This document shows positions 25,780 through 36,699 of a stretch of DNA of 64,000 nucleotides, piece by piece; positions within the stretch are counted from its first letter, which is position 1; each line of letters starts with the position of its first letter. This DNA is from Paragordius varius. Taxonomy: Eukaryota > Nematomorpha. Below the pieces are notes generated by a model. The model saw only the letters and a list, made by a program, of their open reading frames with translations. It did no database searches and was not told where the DNA came from. The DNA is taken from the NCBI GenBank assembly GCA_964247055.1, contig OZ176057.1, forward strand, positions 1,426,001 through 1,490,000, written 5' to 3'. The position numbers were made by a program, and so were the translations under genes.

Positions 25780-26620
25780 TATACCTGAATGATCGCTTAG
25801 TGATACCACAAGCGATGCAGGAAACGATATTGAAACTTCTGCATACGGGACACAGCGGGCTAAAAACAATGAAAGCCCAAGCCCGGTGTTCGGTATTTTG
25901 GCCCGAATTAGACACCGATCTAGCGAATTATGTGGAAAGGTGCGAGGCTTGCCAAACCTATCGACCTAACGCACCTGAAAATCTTCCCTATCGATGGAAT
26001 TTTAACACTTTGACATGGGAAAGGTTACATATAGATGTTGCTGGACCGGTGGACGGATATTATTGGTTAGTGACTATCGATAGCGCCTCACGGTGGGTAG
26101 AGATAGATCTTCTTAAATCAATAACGAGTCAAAGCGTTTTAAATTGTATGGAAAAACACATCGCACGATTTGGTTTTCCCCGCCAAATTGTGACCGATAA
26201 CGCCACGTATTTTACTTCAAGAGAATTTACGACTCTCCTAAATCATATGAATATAAAGCACATCTGTGCAGCACCCTATCACCCCAAAACAAACGGTCTA
26301 GTAGAGAGAGTAATAAAGACATTAAAAACGAAATACGCCGCTACTAAGACCCAACAAATGCATACATATGAAGCTATCAACACGGTCCTTTATTCGTATC
26401 GAACTAGCATGCATTCTTCGCTAAAAGAAACGCCTTCCGCCATATTCCTAAAACGGCGTGTACACAATCCTATCTCTTGGGTAAAAACAACCCCTGTCGA
26501 ATTTATAGAGCACGAAAATGAACCGAGACGCGAATTCCAACAAGACGATCCTGTCTATATTAAAAATGAAATGGCCGTAGGCTGGCGGCCAGGTCATATT
26601 CTGGAGAGGGTTACTCTCGT
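25780..26620 (+). mobile_element. Gypsy-1 integrase region
   Basis: An HHCC zinc domain (HTGHSG ... CEACQTY) is followed by a DDE core: 'LHIDVAGPVDGYYW', 'IVTDNATYF' and 'PYHPKTNGLVERVIKTLK'. A proline-rich tail runs on to about 26.97 kb. Confidence 0.9.
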
Positions 26621-27021
26621 ATGAAGTGCAAGATGAGGAAGGGATTCGAAAACGTAAACATGCAGATCAGTTACGACGTAGGTCAGGAGGGAATTCATAC
26701 GAAACTAATCCCTTAATAGAGCATAAATATCCCAGCGTCGAAAGTGTCCCGGGTCATGTCGAGGGAGCCCACTCCGAACAAACCTTCCATCCCACCTCGG
26801 AATCTCAAATAGTCCATGCCCCAACTCCTGCTACCTCATGGCAAGACGTAGCCCCAGAATCGCTGACGCCTGTAGAGGCCACACCCGACGTGGTAAAGGA
26901 GGTTTCTGACCTACCCGAGCGTAGATATCCGCTAAGAAGACGGCAGCCTCCCGATCGTTTAAACTTATAGGTATAATGTACGAACACGACAGCCCCCGTG
27001 GTTAACTTAGGGGGAGAGTAA

Positions 27022-27288
27022 TGTAAGGTTATAATATTCTATTTTGTTAACATACTCAATTCATGTTGCATCAGTTATTTTGTATTTGAATATTATATAT
27101 ATATTTCATGTTAAAGCTTATCTTATGTTGAGACTAACCATTGTGTAACGTCTACGCAAATAAGGCATGCACACATAAAAAGAACTTGTGATACAATAGC
27201 TACTCACTTTTTTATTTTGGTTTTCTTTTTATCGCTCAACTCTATTTTAATATACCATATTGCTATACGTGAATAAATCAAATTTACA
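27022..27288 (+). repeat. Gypsy-1 3' LTR
   Basis: Partner of 22758-23024, the same length. Preceded by the purine tract at about 27009-27018. Confidence 0.93.
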
Positions 27289-27365
27289 CCATATAATCTA
27301 TTGATTAGTTGAATTTGGCCTGTCGTGCTTCCAATCAAATATTCACTCCAGACATCGTCGAAACG
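27289..27365 (+). repeat. 77-bp host duplication, right of Gypsy-1
   Basis: Direct repeat of 22679-22757 (intron end plus exon start of the kinase), abutting the 3' LTR without extra bases. Only one copy of this sequence exists in kinase copy B, so the doubling belongs to the insertion event or a rearrangement linked to it. Confidence 0.9.
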
Positions 27366-27831
27366 CCATTTTACATGGCCTACCGCATGCTCTGTCGAGA
27401 CTCTTATGATTGCAAAGTGGACATTTGGCCCTTTGGGATAATAATAATGAAACTAGTTGAAGGAAACCCTCCATACGCTGACATGGAGTGGAGCCAGGTA
27501 ATTATATTACTTAAAACTTAATTTTTCTACCTTCATTTTTTGTAAGGTCCTACAGATTATCGTCGAAACAGGGACCCCGACCCTGCCGAAATCTATTTCG
27601 AGAGCTTTCACCGATTTTTTACAAAATTCATTGCGCAAAGAGGCCACCGATCGATGGTAGGCCAATGACTTGCTGCGGGTATACCTATCTCCTAGATTTA
27701 TTAATTCACAGGGCTACCAATTATATATGTTTTACGCTAAAATATATAACCAAATACTTTTTTGGTAGCACCCTTTAACAAGCATGGACACCGAATTTTC
27801 AAAGGCATATAGTTCATTACATCACAGCTAA

Positions 27832-28239
27832 AAGTCAACGCCCAATCTGTCAACTCACTCCGCCAAAGTATGAATCGAATTACAAACCACTTTGATAAAA
27901 AATGCATTTTCAATATACATCTCAGTAGATCTAGTAGTATGGAATTTTCTCCTGGTAATACTTGAGCAATGAATTGAAGTTTTTATATTGATTTTTGTAT
28001 CATAAACAATGGTCAAATGGATTATAACTAAGAAATCCTTAACGCACGAATACATTTTGTATGAGCGTCCCTTTTTTGTCGTGTTGGATATTAAACAATC
28101 GTTTTTAAAACACGCCTAAACAAATAATCCAGAAAAAAACAGATTTTGGTTGAATTCATATAATATGGATCAAGCTGGCTTTTTTTCTTAAAATTGGCAA
28201 TACTCCAAATAAACTGAAAGGCCTCTTCCCTTATATGCA
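27832..28239. other. 3' flank of kinase copy A
   Basis: Alignable to about 59462-59890 in copy B ('tagatctagtagtatggaat', 'ttgaagtttttatatt', 'aaacacgcctaaa/aaatacgcctaaa'). No gene is seen; small minus-strand frames here are AT-rich and not shared with copy B. Confidence 0.55.
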
Positions 28240-28600
28240 TCATTGTCAATGCTCTAAGCATCCAAAAAACTGCAAAAATCACATTATTTAAACCATAATA
28301 ATAATAATATTTTCTACAATCTAAAAAACTGCCATCTGTCCTTATATACCACAATGCTACAATTTTTAATTAACAACCACCGGTATGATTTTTTACAATC
28401 TAAAAAACCGCCAAATTTGTCCTTTTACCCACAACATTGCTCTACAATATTTAATTAACAACCGCCGGTATGGTTTTTTACAATCTACAAATCCGCCAAA
28501 TACATCCCATAATATTGCTTTCCAACCAAACAACCGCCGCTCTCTTAATTTCAAATAATATTTTATACAATCTAAAAAACCGCCAAAATGTTAATGATTA
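28240..28600 (+). repeat. CCGCC-type tandem repeat, ~84-bp unit
   Basis: Three full units and partial ones at each end, each with 'ttttacaatctaaaaaaccgcc', 'tccttttac/tatacccacaa', 'attgctacaat' and 'ttaattaacaaccgccggta'. Copy B of the duplication has only about two degenerate units at 59900-60030, so the array has changed in length since duplication. Interrupted by aataataataat. Confidence 0.75.
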
Positions 28601-29669
28601 ATTAAAAAACTATTTTGGAATTTTAAATGGTAATAAATCTGATATCCATAAATGATCGTAGCATATATTTTTAAATGTTTTTAGAGTTATACTTTTTAGG
28701 AAGCTGTAACACTTTAATTTTCAATACTTTGCACTGATAATTGTTATCTTACCTTAGGATAATTATATATTTTTTTCACATTTTTTAAAAAATGGTTTAA
28801 GCACGTATGATAAAATTGAATAATAAAATTTGTTACTTCTACAGCATTAATGATATATCGAGTTAAAAATAAAAAACATAGATTAACTTGTAGTGTATAA
28901 ATAAATTATGAGGCATTTCAACTGAAATCGTTACGATACCTGATTCCTAACACCAGTGAAATTACTATTATAATCCATAATATATATATATATTCAAGGT
29001 TTAACAGTATATTTTTTTAATATTAAAGAGATTAATTAATTAAGTTTTACTTTTTTAGAATTCTACTAACGCTAACCTATATCGTGATCGCTTAATTGAT
29101 TATCAACGATATTGGAAAATTGTGTAAAATAGTATTGGGAATAATCTTTTGGCAATCCTGGAAAATAAATTTGGCTAAGTAATTATATTCAGTTAAAAAT
29201 AGATGAACTAAATATAATCATCACAAAATAATAAGATTAATCCTTAAAGTTATATATTAATTTATGTCTAAATATAACCACAAATATTGTATTCTTGATT
29301 GCGTGTTACTAAATACATCGATTAAACATTAGCGAAGAAATCATTTTACAAATTCTATTGTTTGTATGGTCATTGGTATTACTATAAACGAATTAGCGAA
29401 TACATTTTATAATTTTTTCGATTTATATTACAGATATAAATAAATTAAAATTATTATTAGAAATTTAAAGTTACTATTGTTAACGAGGGATTATTTTTCA
29501 TAGAAAACATTTTGAAAATAGCTTAAATTTTGGACATGTTTTTAAGGGAGCAATCAATTTAGGATACTTTCTATTGCTGTTCGTCCAAAAATTTCATTCT
29601 CTTAGTATCCACCAAATATGAATAGTCTAAATTAGATTATTTATAAACAATTTATAACATTAATAAAAG
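28601..29669. other. AT-rich DNA, nothing recognised
   Basis: No supported feature apart from a short AT microsatellite near 28980. Confidence 0.5.
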
Positions 29670-29677
29670 GTCTAATT

Positions 29678-29919
29678 CAGGGGATCCAACACGCGGCCTG
29701 CGAAGGAAATCCATAATTTACAAACACAAAAACTTAGTAAAATTGATGTATTCTAAACAATATTTTTCTCGGCAACGATATAGAAAAAATGTTTATAATG
29801 TTTGCATTTAAGTCCGATGTTCGGAATCTTTTAAACTGTTTTAGATGGCCATATATGGCCCCTCATTGTTTCTGAGAAAATAATGCGGCCCGCGAAACCA
29901 TTTATGTTGAATACCCCTG
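29678..29919. mobile_element. hAT-type MITE with 8-bp target duplication
   Basis: 242 bp with inverted ends caggggatccaac and gttgaatacccctg and GC-rich subterminal blocks (cgcggcctgcgaa / gcggcccgcgaaa). The flanking 8-mers gtctaatt and gactaata agree at six of eight positions, as expected for an old hAT duplication. No open frame. Confidence 0.8.
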
Positions 29920-29943
29920 GACTAATAGATAATGAATTATATA

Positions 29944-30178
29944 CCATTTACAATTCAAATTCACCCTAAAATAAATTAAGTGTTTTCGGGCTAATTAACT
30001 TATCATTAATATGAAATAAATTTTTACTACATAGTTTATTATTTTTTCAGCATTATAATTTTAAACAAAAAATAAAGGTAATTTTTAATGTTTAAAAACA
30101 CATAATTTATTTTAGGGTAAATTTGAATTATCCGAGGATGAATTTGAATTGTTCAAGGGTGAATAATATTGTAAATGT
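29944..30178. mobile_element. M3 foldback MITE, copy 2
   Basis: 235 bp flanked by TA, with ends ccatttacaattcaaattca and its complement, and the same short tandem units as copy 1 on the right (tttgaatt..tccgagga / tttgaattgttcaagggtga). The left subterminal array is shortened. Confidence 0.75.
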
Positions 30179-30984
30179 TATATTAAATAGTTAACAAAAT
30201 AATTTTATTTATATTTTTGTGTCTGATAACTTTCAGACTCCTAATCCAATTTTCTTGCTTATCTTAGCTCCTTTAATATTAAATTTTTTTCCACATGAAA
30301 GTAAGACATGGCTTAAAAAACTTGCAAGTCTAGTTAAAAGTTTGTTATTACCCCACCCTTTATGTAAGCTTCAAAGGTCTCATATTTTTCTATCTCCTAA
30401 AATGGGGTAGTTTTATTAAAATTTGCGCAAAAATGCCCAGATATTATTATAAGATTTTGCTCTTTATGGCATGAAAAGGTTAATTTTGAGAAGATGCTTA
30501 CATAGGTTAAAAATTAAATTTAATTTGAAACGTACTTAATGGACACGATATAAAAACGGTATAAAAAAATAAACACCCTTTTATATAATACGAGTTCACC
30601 AAAATAAATATATTTTATATAGAGATATTGATGGGAAAATGTATCAGGTTAAGGCGCTTTATGGCCCTTACGATTTATTTAAGAAAGTTATTAAGACTTT
30701 TTTGGTAACTAATCCATATCAAAAAATGATATAATTTATTCTTTAGTAAGATAAATTTTTTTGGTGAAAGTTAAATGTTAAAAAAATATAACTAATTTTA
30801 TATTACACTACATAAAAAAAGCAAAACTATAACTTTAAATTTTTAATGTTACATGAGACCGAATGTTACAAATCACCATATAAATTAAAGGCAGCTGAGA
30901 TCGCGCATATAAATTTTATATGTTAAATTTTGTCAAAAAATATTTCGCTTAATATTTTAATTTATGGAAAAATATTGGTAAAGT
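30179..30984. other. AT-rich DNA with a possible R1 fragment
   Basis: About 30340-30480 (ttattaccccaccctttatg, cctaaaatggggtagtttta) resembles R1, but both ends are not visible. The 63-residue frame at 30219-30410 is probably chance. Confidence 0.35.
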
Positions 30985-31860
30985 CAGTTTAGTGGTACTC
31001 AAACCGCCACTCGCGGGCCGCATGCGGCCCTAAGAGTGCTTTAAAATTGCCTTTTGATTATATTGATACTGAATTATTTTAATTGATGAATTTAAATTCA
31101 CATAAACAAATATTCGCAGATTATTTTGGTAATTTTTATTGACCCAATTTGAAATGTAGAAAAATTTGCCTACAATAAAATGATTTCAAAATTTCACACG
31201 TTGTTTTTGTTTCTGATTCTATTCTTTTCTATTTTAAAATTTTTATTGCATTCCTTTTTTGTATTTAAGCAAGCCTTTCGCCCAAACTTGCATATACATA
31301 TTTTTTTCACTGTCCTGCATCATTTTTTATAACTCATTCCCATAAAGTATTTTTTAAATCAACATCATTTAATTTCGACCTGTTTTTTTAGCGTAATTCA
31401 AATTATATTCTTGTTTTTTTAAAAAAAATAAATCATAGATAATGATGACATCTGATGCTAAAAAACGTAAATTATACGATGAAAAGCGCTCCTTTAAAAA
31501 GAATGAAAGGAAAAATCTTTGCCGTTTTAAATAAAAATATTGTACCTGCCTTTGTAAGGACAAAATAAATTATAAATATTACACAAAATTGAAAGACATT
31601 TTACAATCTATCATTCTCATAAATTACCAGAAAATCATGAGGAAAGAAAAGAAAAATATAAAAAGTATAAGGATTATACGAGAAAGGAAAATCTATTTCC
31701 ATAGCTTTCTCCCAGAAAGCTGTAACATTAGATTCGTATGAAATTTGCTATATTTTAGGAGAAAATATGGAACCGTTTACTGCCCAACTAATAAAAGAAT
31801 GTCTAATAAATAATTAGCACTTTTTATGAAAAAATTCTGCACAGATCTCTCTCTCTATGA
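30985..31860 (+). mobile_element. hAT transposon 5' part, BED-finger transposase N-terminus
   Basis: Starts with a hAT-type end (cagtttagtggtactcaaa) and the GC-rich block cgggccgcatgcggccctaa, which is repeated at 41811. From an ATG at 31442 broken frames resemble the N-terminus of ZBED5/GTF2IRD2-like transposases: 'MTSDAKKRKLYDEKRSF', a C-x-C-type segment near 31540, then 'SYEICYILGENMEPFTAQLI' at ~31735-31800, equal to the family's KPFT..E..K.C. motif. Stops and frameshifts break it. The catalytic part is missing here; a C-terminal piece of the same type lies at 37962-39240. Confidence 0.6.
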
Positions 31861-32448
31861 TAAAAATAACAAAGAATTTAATCCTCTTTAAAAAAAACAT
31901 AATTTGCAAAATATTTTAGATTGGCCTATTTTTAATTGGTTACTATTTTATTTTCTGCTTGCATTATACATAAAATTTAGGATTGAAGCCTTTCGCGCAA
32001 TGGCGAAACTATATATCTTCGCCCCACCGTAAGATTCAGGCTAATGGCCCTTCACTCAGGGCTTTCGCAAAAAGAAGTGACTCAAAATTTAAAATTAACA
32101 ACATTAATTTATCATATTTTAATATTGATCAGGTTTAGAAAGTTCATTTTTTGTTTTAATTATCAAACGGAAAATTTTATAAAAATTGTATTCCCGTAAC
32201 ATATTATTTAAAATTTATTATATATATCATATGATTTCGAAATAATCTATTTTCATATTTAAAAATGCAGAGTTTTTTGCGTTTTCTATACTTATTAGGT
32301 GGAAGGTATGATGTTTCTTAATTTTTTTTAAAATTTAATTTTTATTAGTTGTCCTATTTTCATAAACAAATTTGAAATATTTTGTTGAAGATTTTAAACT
32401 ATTATGAGCATGATGTAAACGGTATAACGCTTTAAGATATATGAAAAG
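31861..32448. other. AT-rich DNA, short inverted GC pieces
   Basis: No gene. The block at 31985-32060 (gcctttcgcgcaatggcgaa..ttcgcccc..gggctttcgc) is relatively GC-rich and partly self-complementary; 'aagcctttcgc' also occurs at 31267. It may be the remains of a transposon end. Confidence 0.35.
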
Positions 32449-33177
32449 CAGGGCTTAGAACCAGAACCCGGTTCCTGGGATTTTAACAAGAACCGGTTCC
32501 ATTTAGATGAAACCAACCCGGTTTCGGTTCCACCCACTTAATTACTGGTACCCATATCATTTTTTATTTTATATATTTATTTTATTAAATTTGATTGTAC
32601 CACTACATATTAAGTACTTCAAACCTAAAACTAAGCATATTATATTAGCGATACCCTCTGGATTTAGGCGATTCGGCTCTTCTAAAAAAAACTAATTGTC
32701 ATAACTCAAGTTTATTTATAATACACATGTTAGTATATATTGATCTCGGTTGAAAGGAGTTTTTTATCCCTTAATTTATTTTCACACTTGAGAAGCAGTT
32801 TGACCAGCAAATTGCTTAGTGCAAAAATTTATGCCATACTTAATTTAACACTCATATATACCTTTGTACTTATACATTTTCCTATTATATTTTATAATCT
32901 GTTTAATTTTTTATGCTACACTGTATTTCTTTTTGGCAATTTATAATAAATAGTTTGATTTATAATTGTTAATATTTTGATTGTATTATTATTATAATAA
33001 TTTTGTTAGAAAAGCATTTAATCAAAAGTCAGGAACGGAAAATGGAGCCGGTTTTAAATGTAAAGAACCGGTTTCGTAACCGCTAAATTTTTAAAAAAAC
33101 CAACGCGGTTCCGGTTCTATTTTTTCAGGAACTACCTTGGTTCCGGTTCTACTTTTTTGAACTCGTTCCAAGCCCTG
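32449..33177. mobile_element. hAT-type non-autonomous element, cagggcttgg family
   Basis: 729 bp with ends cagggcttagaacc and gttccaagccctg. Subterminal DNA is rich in ggttcc/ggaacc motifs on both sides (ggttcctgg, accggttcc, ggttccggttct). Flanking 8-mers atgaaaag and attaaaac agree at six of eight positions. The AT-rich centre has two small frames without domains. A shorter relative lies at 51124-51360. Confidence 0.8.
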
Positions 33178-33239
33178 ATTAAAACCCTTTTTCTAAATAA
33201 TTCTATGATGAAATTAGCATTATCAAATTTTATATATAA

Positions 33240-33755
33240 AGTGTTATAACATCTCAACCGTTAATATCATTTCCATCATGCTTAAAATAGTAAGAAGTAT
33301 GCTTTAACAAAATTTTGCTAAAACTTAAATTTAAAGTAAGCATTTTTTAAAAAATATAGTTACTTGATATCAAAATTTAGCATATATTTAAAATTATTGC
33401 AAGTCGGAATTTCGCGTTTATTTTAAGAGAAGAGTCCATATTAAAAGCGCCAAAAAATTTGGGACTTTCCGAGCCCACATCTAAAAATTTAAAAATATTA
33501 TTTTGCTTTTTATATGTAGTTTATGCATATTTTAGTGATATTTTTTGAAATAAAGCATTTAACATTCATCAAAAAATATATTTATTAAAATTGCGCACCT
33601 TTTGCAATTATATACAGAGCACTTACCATAAAAGTGTAAATAACCTTCTTTAAAACTCGTAAAGGTTAAAACCAAAAGCACCATGATAATCCTATTATTT
33701 TCCTATCAGAATATAATATATATATTCCATCAGGATATTTTTTGTGCAAACTGTG
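33240..33755 (+). repeat. R2 interspersed repeat, copy interrupted by Gypsy-2
   Basis: Shares 'gttaatatcatttccatcatgc', 'aatttgggactttccgagccc', 'gtgatattttttgaaataaagc', 'aaagtgtaaataac(c/t)ttcttta' and 'atcaggatattttttg' with copies near 19490-19700, 39950-40870 and 55000-55570. Non-coding. Gypsy-2 sits at its 3' side. Confidence 0.6.
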
Positions 33756-34012
33756 TGATATGTAGTTGATACTACAACATTGGATCATTGTATTTTTATC
33801 TTACATCATATTATTATATTAATCGCGTTTGGCGTTTATGTTCGTGCGTCATTATTCGTGGAATTCTCATATGTATATTCGTAGAATAAAAGACATATTC
33901 TTACAATTGTGACGCACATGCATGTTAAAATTATCACTAATAAAAAAGTATAAATATCACGAAATTTTTAATAAATTATCATTGTTTTGTATTTTCACCA
34001 AGATTCATATTA
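33756..34012 (+). repeat. Gypsy-2 5' LTR
   Basis: 257 bp, TGATATGTAG...TCATATTA. It aligns with 37711-37956 with about seven substitutions and one 11-bp indel. Confidence 0.92.
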
Positions 34013-34022
34013 TTTGGCGACG

Positions 34023-34640
34023 ATGGAAAAAATTTCAATCGAAGGATACGATGACACTTATGATTTTGCTACCTATATCAGATATGTCAAAAGGGTTATG
34101 ATCTCCAAAAATGTTGATATAAATGATGATACTATCAAAGTACTGTTTTTGACTGGAGCTGGTCTTAAAACAAATAAGATCGAAACAAGGATTTTTCCGG
34201 AATCATTTGATGATGCTCCTTGGTCTATAATTTATGACATTGGTCTTAAACTTTTCTCACCTGCCAAGTCTGTCTTCGCTGCAAGGTTTGAGTTTGCTCG
34301 TTTGCGGAGAAATGATGGAGAAACATTCACGGAATTTTCGCAAAGAGTCAAGAGTGTGGCGGAAAGACTGAATTTCAAACAGAGGTGGAGGAGAGAATTA
34401 GAGACAGTTTTGTGGCTGGATTAAATTTGCAATCATTGGAAGTGGATCTTTATTCACGATTCCCCGATGCGAAGTGTGATGGGAAGGCGGTGTCATTAAC
34501 CACCATTGTCGACATGGCCTTGGCTCAGGAACTTGCAAGGGCCGATATTGCCTCCCATGTGTCGTCAAGCAGTATCCTCAAAATTCAAAAGAATCGGTCG
34601 AATGATAATAATAATTATAAGAGTAATAATATGGAATGTA
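34023..34640 (+). mobile_element. Gypsy-2 gag-like region
   Basis: Likely start ATG at 34023. 'FATYIRYVKRVMISKNVDIN' aligns with the gag start of Gypsy-1, and the following 'WSIIYDIGLKLFSPAKSVF' matches its Trp-rich core. Decayed. Confidence 0.8.
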
Positions 34641-34819
34641 AAAAAAATGATGATGGCAATAATAATAAATAGAAGCGGATGGCAAATGTGGTAAATTGCA
34701 TATACCAAAACAATGTCCCGCGTTCGGAAAAATATGCCACAATTGTAATAAAAAAATCATTTTCAGGCAATGTGTCGCCATAAAAAACGATATAGTGATA
34801 ATATAAACGCTAATTATAA

Positions 34820-35110
34820 TAAATGGGGCACACAAGCGAACATTTGCGCTACGATTAATGGCCAAGCTGTCAGTATGGTTTTTGATACTGGAGCTGCTGC
34901 TTCTCTGATTAATAAAAATGTTTGGAAGACGGTGAGAGCACCGTTACTAAAAGGTGTTCCCAGATTAACTTCCTACGGAAACAACCCAATCAAACTCTTG
35001 GGAAAAACAGTTGTCAATTAACAATGGGAAATATTACTTATGTGACGGAAGAAGAGCTATCTCCGATATTTGGGCTGCCTTGGATCATTGGTTGTGGCAT
35101 GACCTTATCG
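34820..35110 (+). mobile_element. Gypsy-2 protease region
   Basis: Retropepsin-type site 'FDTGAAASLINKNVW' near 34880, followed by 'LTSYGNNPIKLLGKT', which matches the corresponding Gypsy-1 stretch. Decayed. Confidence 0.75.
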
Positions 35111-35239
35111 GATAACGTGAGTGTTAATCAAATAACATCTAATAATAATAATGGTCATGATGATGTATTCAAGCGGTTTCCAAAACTCTTTAACGGGAAA
35201 TTGGGTTGTTACAACGGTGATCCTGTCAAATTTTATGTC

Positions 35240-36420
35240 CAATCAGATGCAATACCAAAAGTGTGCGCTGCAAGGCGAATTCCATTGGCACTACAGAGTA
35301 AAGTAGAGATGGAAATGCAGAGACTAATGGACCTGGGATTAGTGAGTCCCGTTGATCCTACACAACACCATGTGGAATGGGCGACTCCTACGGTTAACGT
35401 CGTAAAAACTAATGATTTTGGTGTGCGCTGATTTCCGGGTAACTATCAATTCTTTGATGGAGAACATATCTCAGATTATCCCGACATTTGACACGATCGC
35501 GTCCAAATGTGCGGGATCCACATGGTTCTTGTCCATTATTTAAAGGACGCATACCAAATTCCGGTGGATGTGGAAAGTAAAAAATATTTAGTTATTACTA
35601 CCCCGATGGGATATTTCCAATTTAATCGCCTACCATTTGGATTGAAGGTTTCCATACTTTTCCAAAGAATAATGGATGAGGTACTCAAAGATTGCAGGGG
35701 CACAATGGCTTATCTCGACGATGTCTTGATTGTTGGTAAAACTAAAGATGAACATGATAAAAATCTTAGCAAGACCTTAACAAGGTTACAAAAATGCGGG
35801 TTTACGTTAAGAAAAGATAAATTAAAACTGTATCAGAAGAATATTAAATTTTTGGGTTTTGAGTTATCAAAACAGGGAATTCGCCCTGTCAAGATAAAAT
35901 CGGCGCCATTACTAAATGTGCAACACCTACCAATAAAACTGAGTTAAGATCATTTTTGGGATTGCTCAATTTTTATGAACGTTTTATTCCTGGCTTACAT
36001 GTCAAAGTTAGTAACCTACATGCACTAACATGATCCAAAAAGGAATGGAGATGGTCACAAGAACATCAAAATGAATTTAAGCAAGCAAAAAACTTAATAT
36101 CAAGAGAATCTTTACTTGCCACTTATAATAATAAAACAATAATACAAGTGGATGCGTCTACAAAAGGCTTTGGAGCTGTACTTCTGCAAATGGAGACTAA
36201 GAGAATGGTGCCAATTGCATTCGCGTCAAAAATGCCAGAAAGCAAAGAAAAATTATTCTGTGATTGAATTGGAAACCAAGGCTTTGCTATTTGGTTTAGA
36301 AAAATTCCATTATTATATTTATGGACAGAAATGTGAGGTCTGGTCAGATCATAAGCCGTTAGTTCATTTATTCGGAAACAATAGGAAGTTAAGCGATATA
36401 AAAACTGTAAATTGTTAAGA
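35240..36420 (+). mobile_element. Gypsy-2 reverse transcriptase and RNase H region
   Basis: The RT shows 'QFNRLPFGLK', 'AYLDDVLIVGKTKDEHD' and '[13 protein letters not shown]'. RNase H pieces include 'SVIELETKALLFGLEKFHYY' and 'WSDHKPLVHLFG'. The region is recognisable throughout but decayed. Confidence 0.85.
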
Positions 36421-36699
36421 TGGATCTACAAGGCCGCCGCGTATGATTTTGATATGAAATATATTGCGGGATCGACAAACATGGCCGATGTGTTTTCAAG
36501 ACTTCCCGAAAGTCAGACACCATTAGCCAATGATGATGAATATGTGAAATCCGACAAATCGCATTCGTCGATTTAAATTTAAATAAAACGCAAATAAAAA
36601 AAGATTGTTTGGAGGATAAACTGTAAAAACGACTACATATGGCACTTAAAAATAATGATTGGTCAGCACCGGAATCATCCGCATTCAAACCCGTTAGAA

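Larger units (their letters stand above)
22758..27288 (+). mobile_element. Gypsy-1: Ty3/gypsy LTR retrotransposon fossil
   Basis: A 4.5-kb LTR element inserted in an exon of kinase copy A. Parts in order: 5' LTR 22758-23024, a likely primer-binding site just after it (tggtgccgtg), a gag-like region from ~23.05 kb, zinc knuckles and aspartic protease (~23.7-24.2 kb), reverse transcriptase and RNase H (~24.2-25.5 kb), integrase (~25.8-26.6 kb), a purine tract (agggggagag) and 3' LTR 27022-27288. The Cx2Cx3Hx4C plus Cx2Cx4Hx4C knuckle pair and integrase resemble the animal K02A2.6-type (Mag-like) lineage. The two LTRs differ at about 10 of 267 sites (~4%), so it is moderately young. Coding capacity is largely kept but broken in a few places (two to four), some of which may be normal ORF boundaries. 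Confidence 0.95.
20624..27831 (+). pseudogene. STE20/PAK-like protein kinase pseudogene, copy A
   Basis: Exons with GT/AG borders can be traced at 20624-20650, 21318-21508, 21588-21676, 22430-22529, 22699-22757 continuing at 27309-27497, 27547-27678 and 27769-27831. Together they cover a kinase domain: Gly-rich loop IGKGGVGSV, lysine motif SIAIKKQKL, HPNIVPYLGA, LKYIDGFTLDKIA, catalytic loop [18 protein letters not shown], a DFG-equivalent (here EFG), KVDIWPFGIIIMKLVEGNPP, IIVETGTPTLPKSISRAF and a short tail ending at the stop near 27829. The GTP-TL and EGNPPY motifs favour STE20/PAK; a MAP3K is possible. It is dead: a one-base loss in the third exon relative to copy B, an in-frame stop in the penultimate exon (W-stop-A where copy B has W-S-V), EFG for DFG, AYR for APE, and the Gypsy-1 insertion. 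N-terminal exons upstream of the Gly loop are not found. Confidence 0.8.
19490..28600 (+). repeat. Segmental duplication, copy A
   Basis: Collinear with about 55210-60035 in the same orientation. Shared landmarks outside the exons are 'gacattttttggaataaagcatttt' (~19535 / ~55245), 'tccaaatgtaagtacaagttt' (~19715 / ~55515), the R1 element upstream of the P-loop exon, the last introns, and the 3' flank up to the CCGCC-type tandem repeat. Copy A additionally holds ~800 bp at 19790-20590, a nested M1 element and Gypsy-1, none of which is in copy B. Confidence 0.8.

Noticed and set aside
26805-26987. Minus-strand frame in the tail of Gypsy-1
   Set aside because: Antisense shadow of the element's C-terminal region without any motif.
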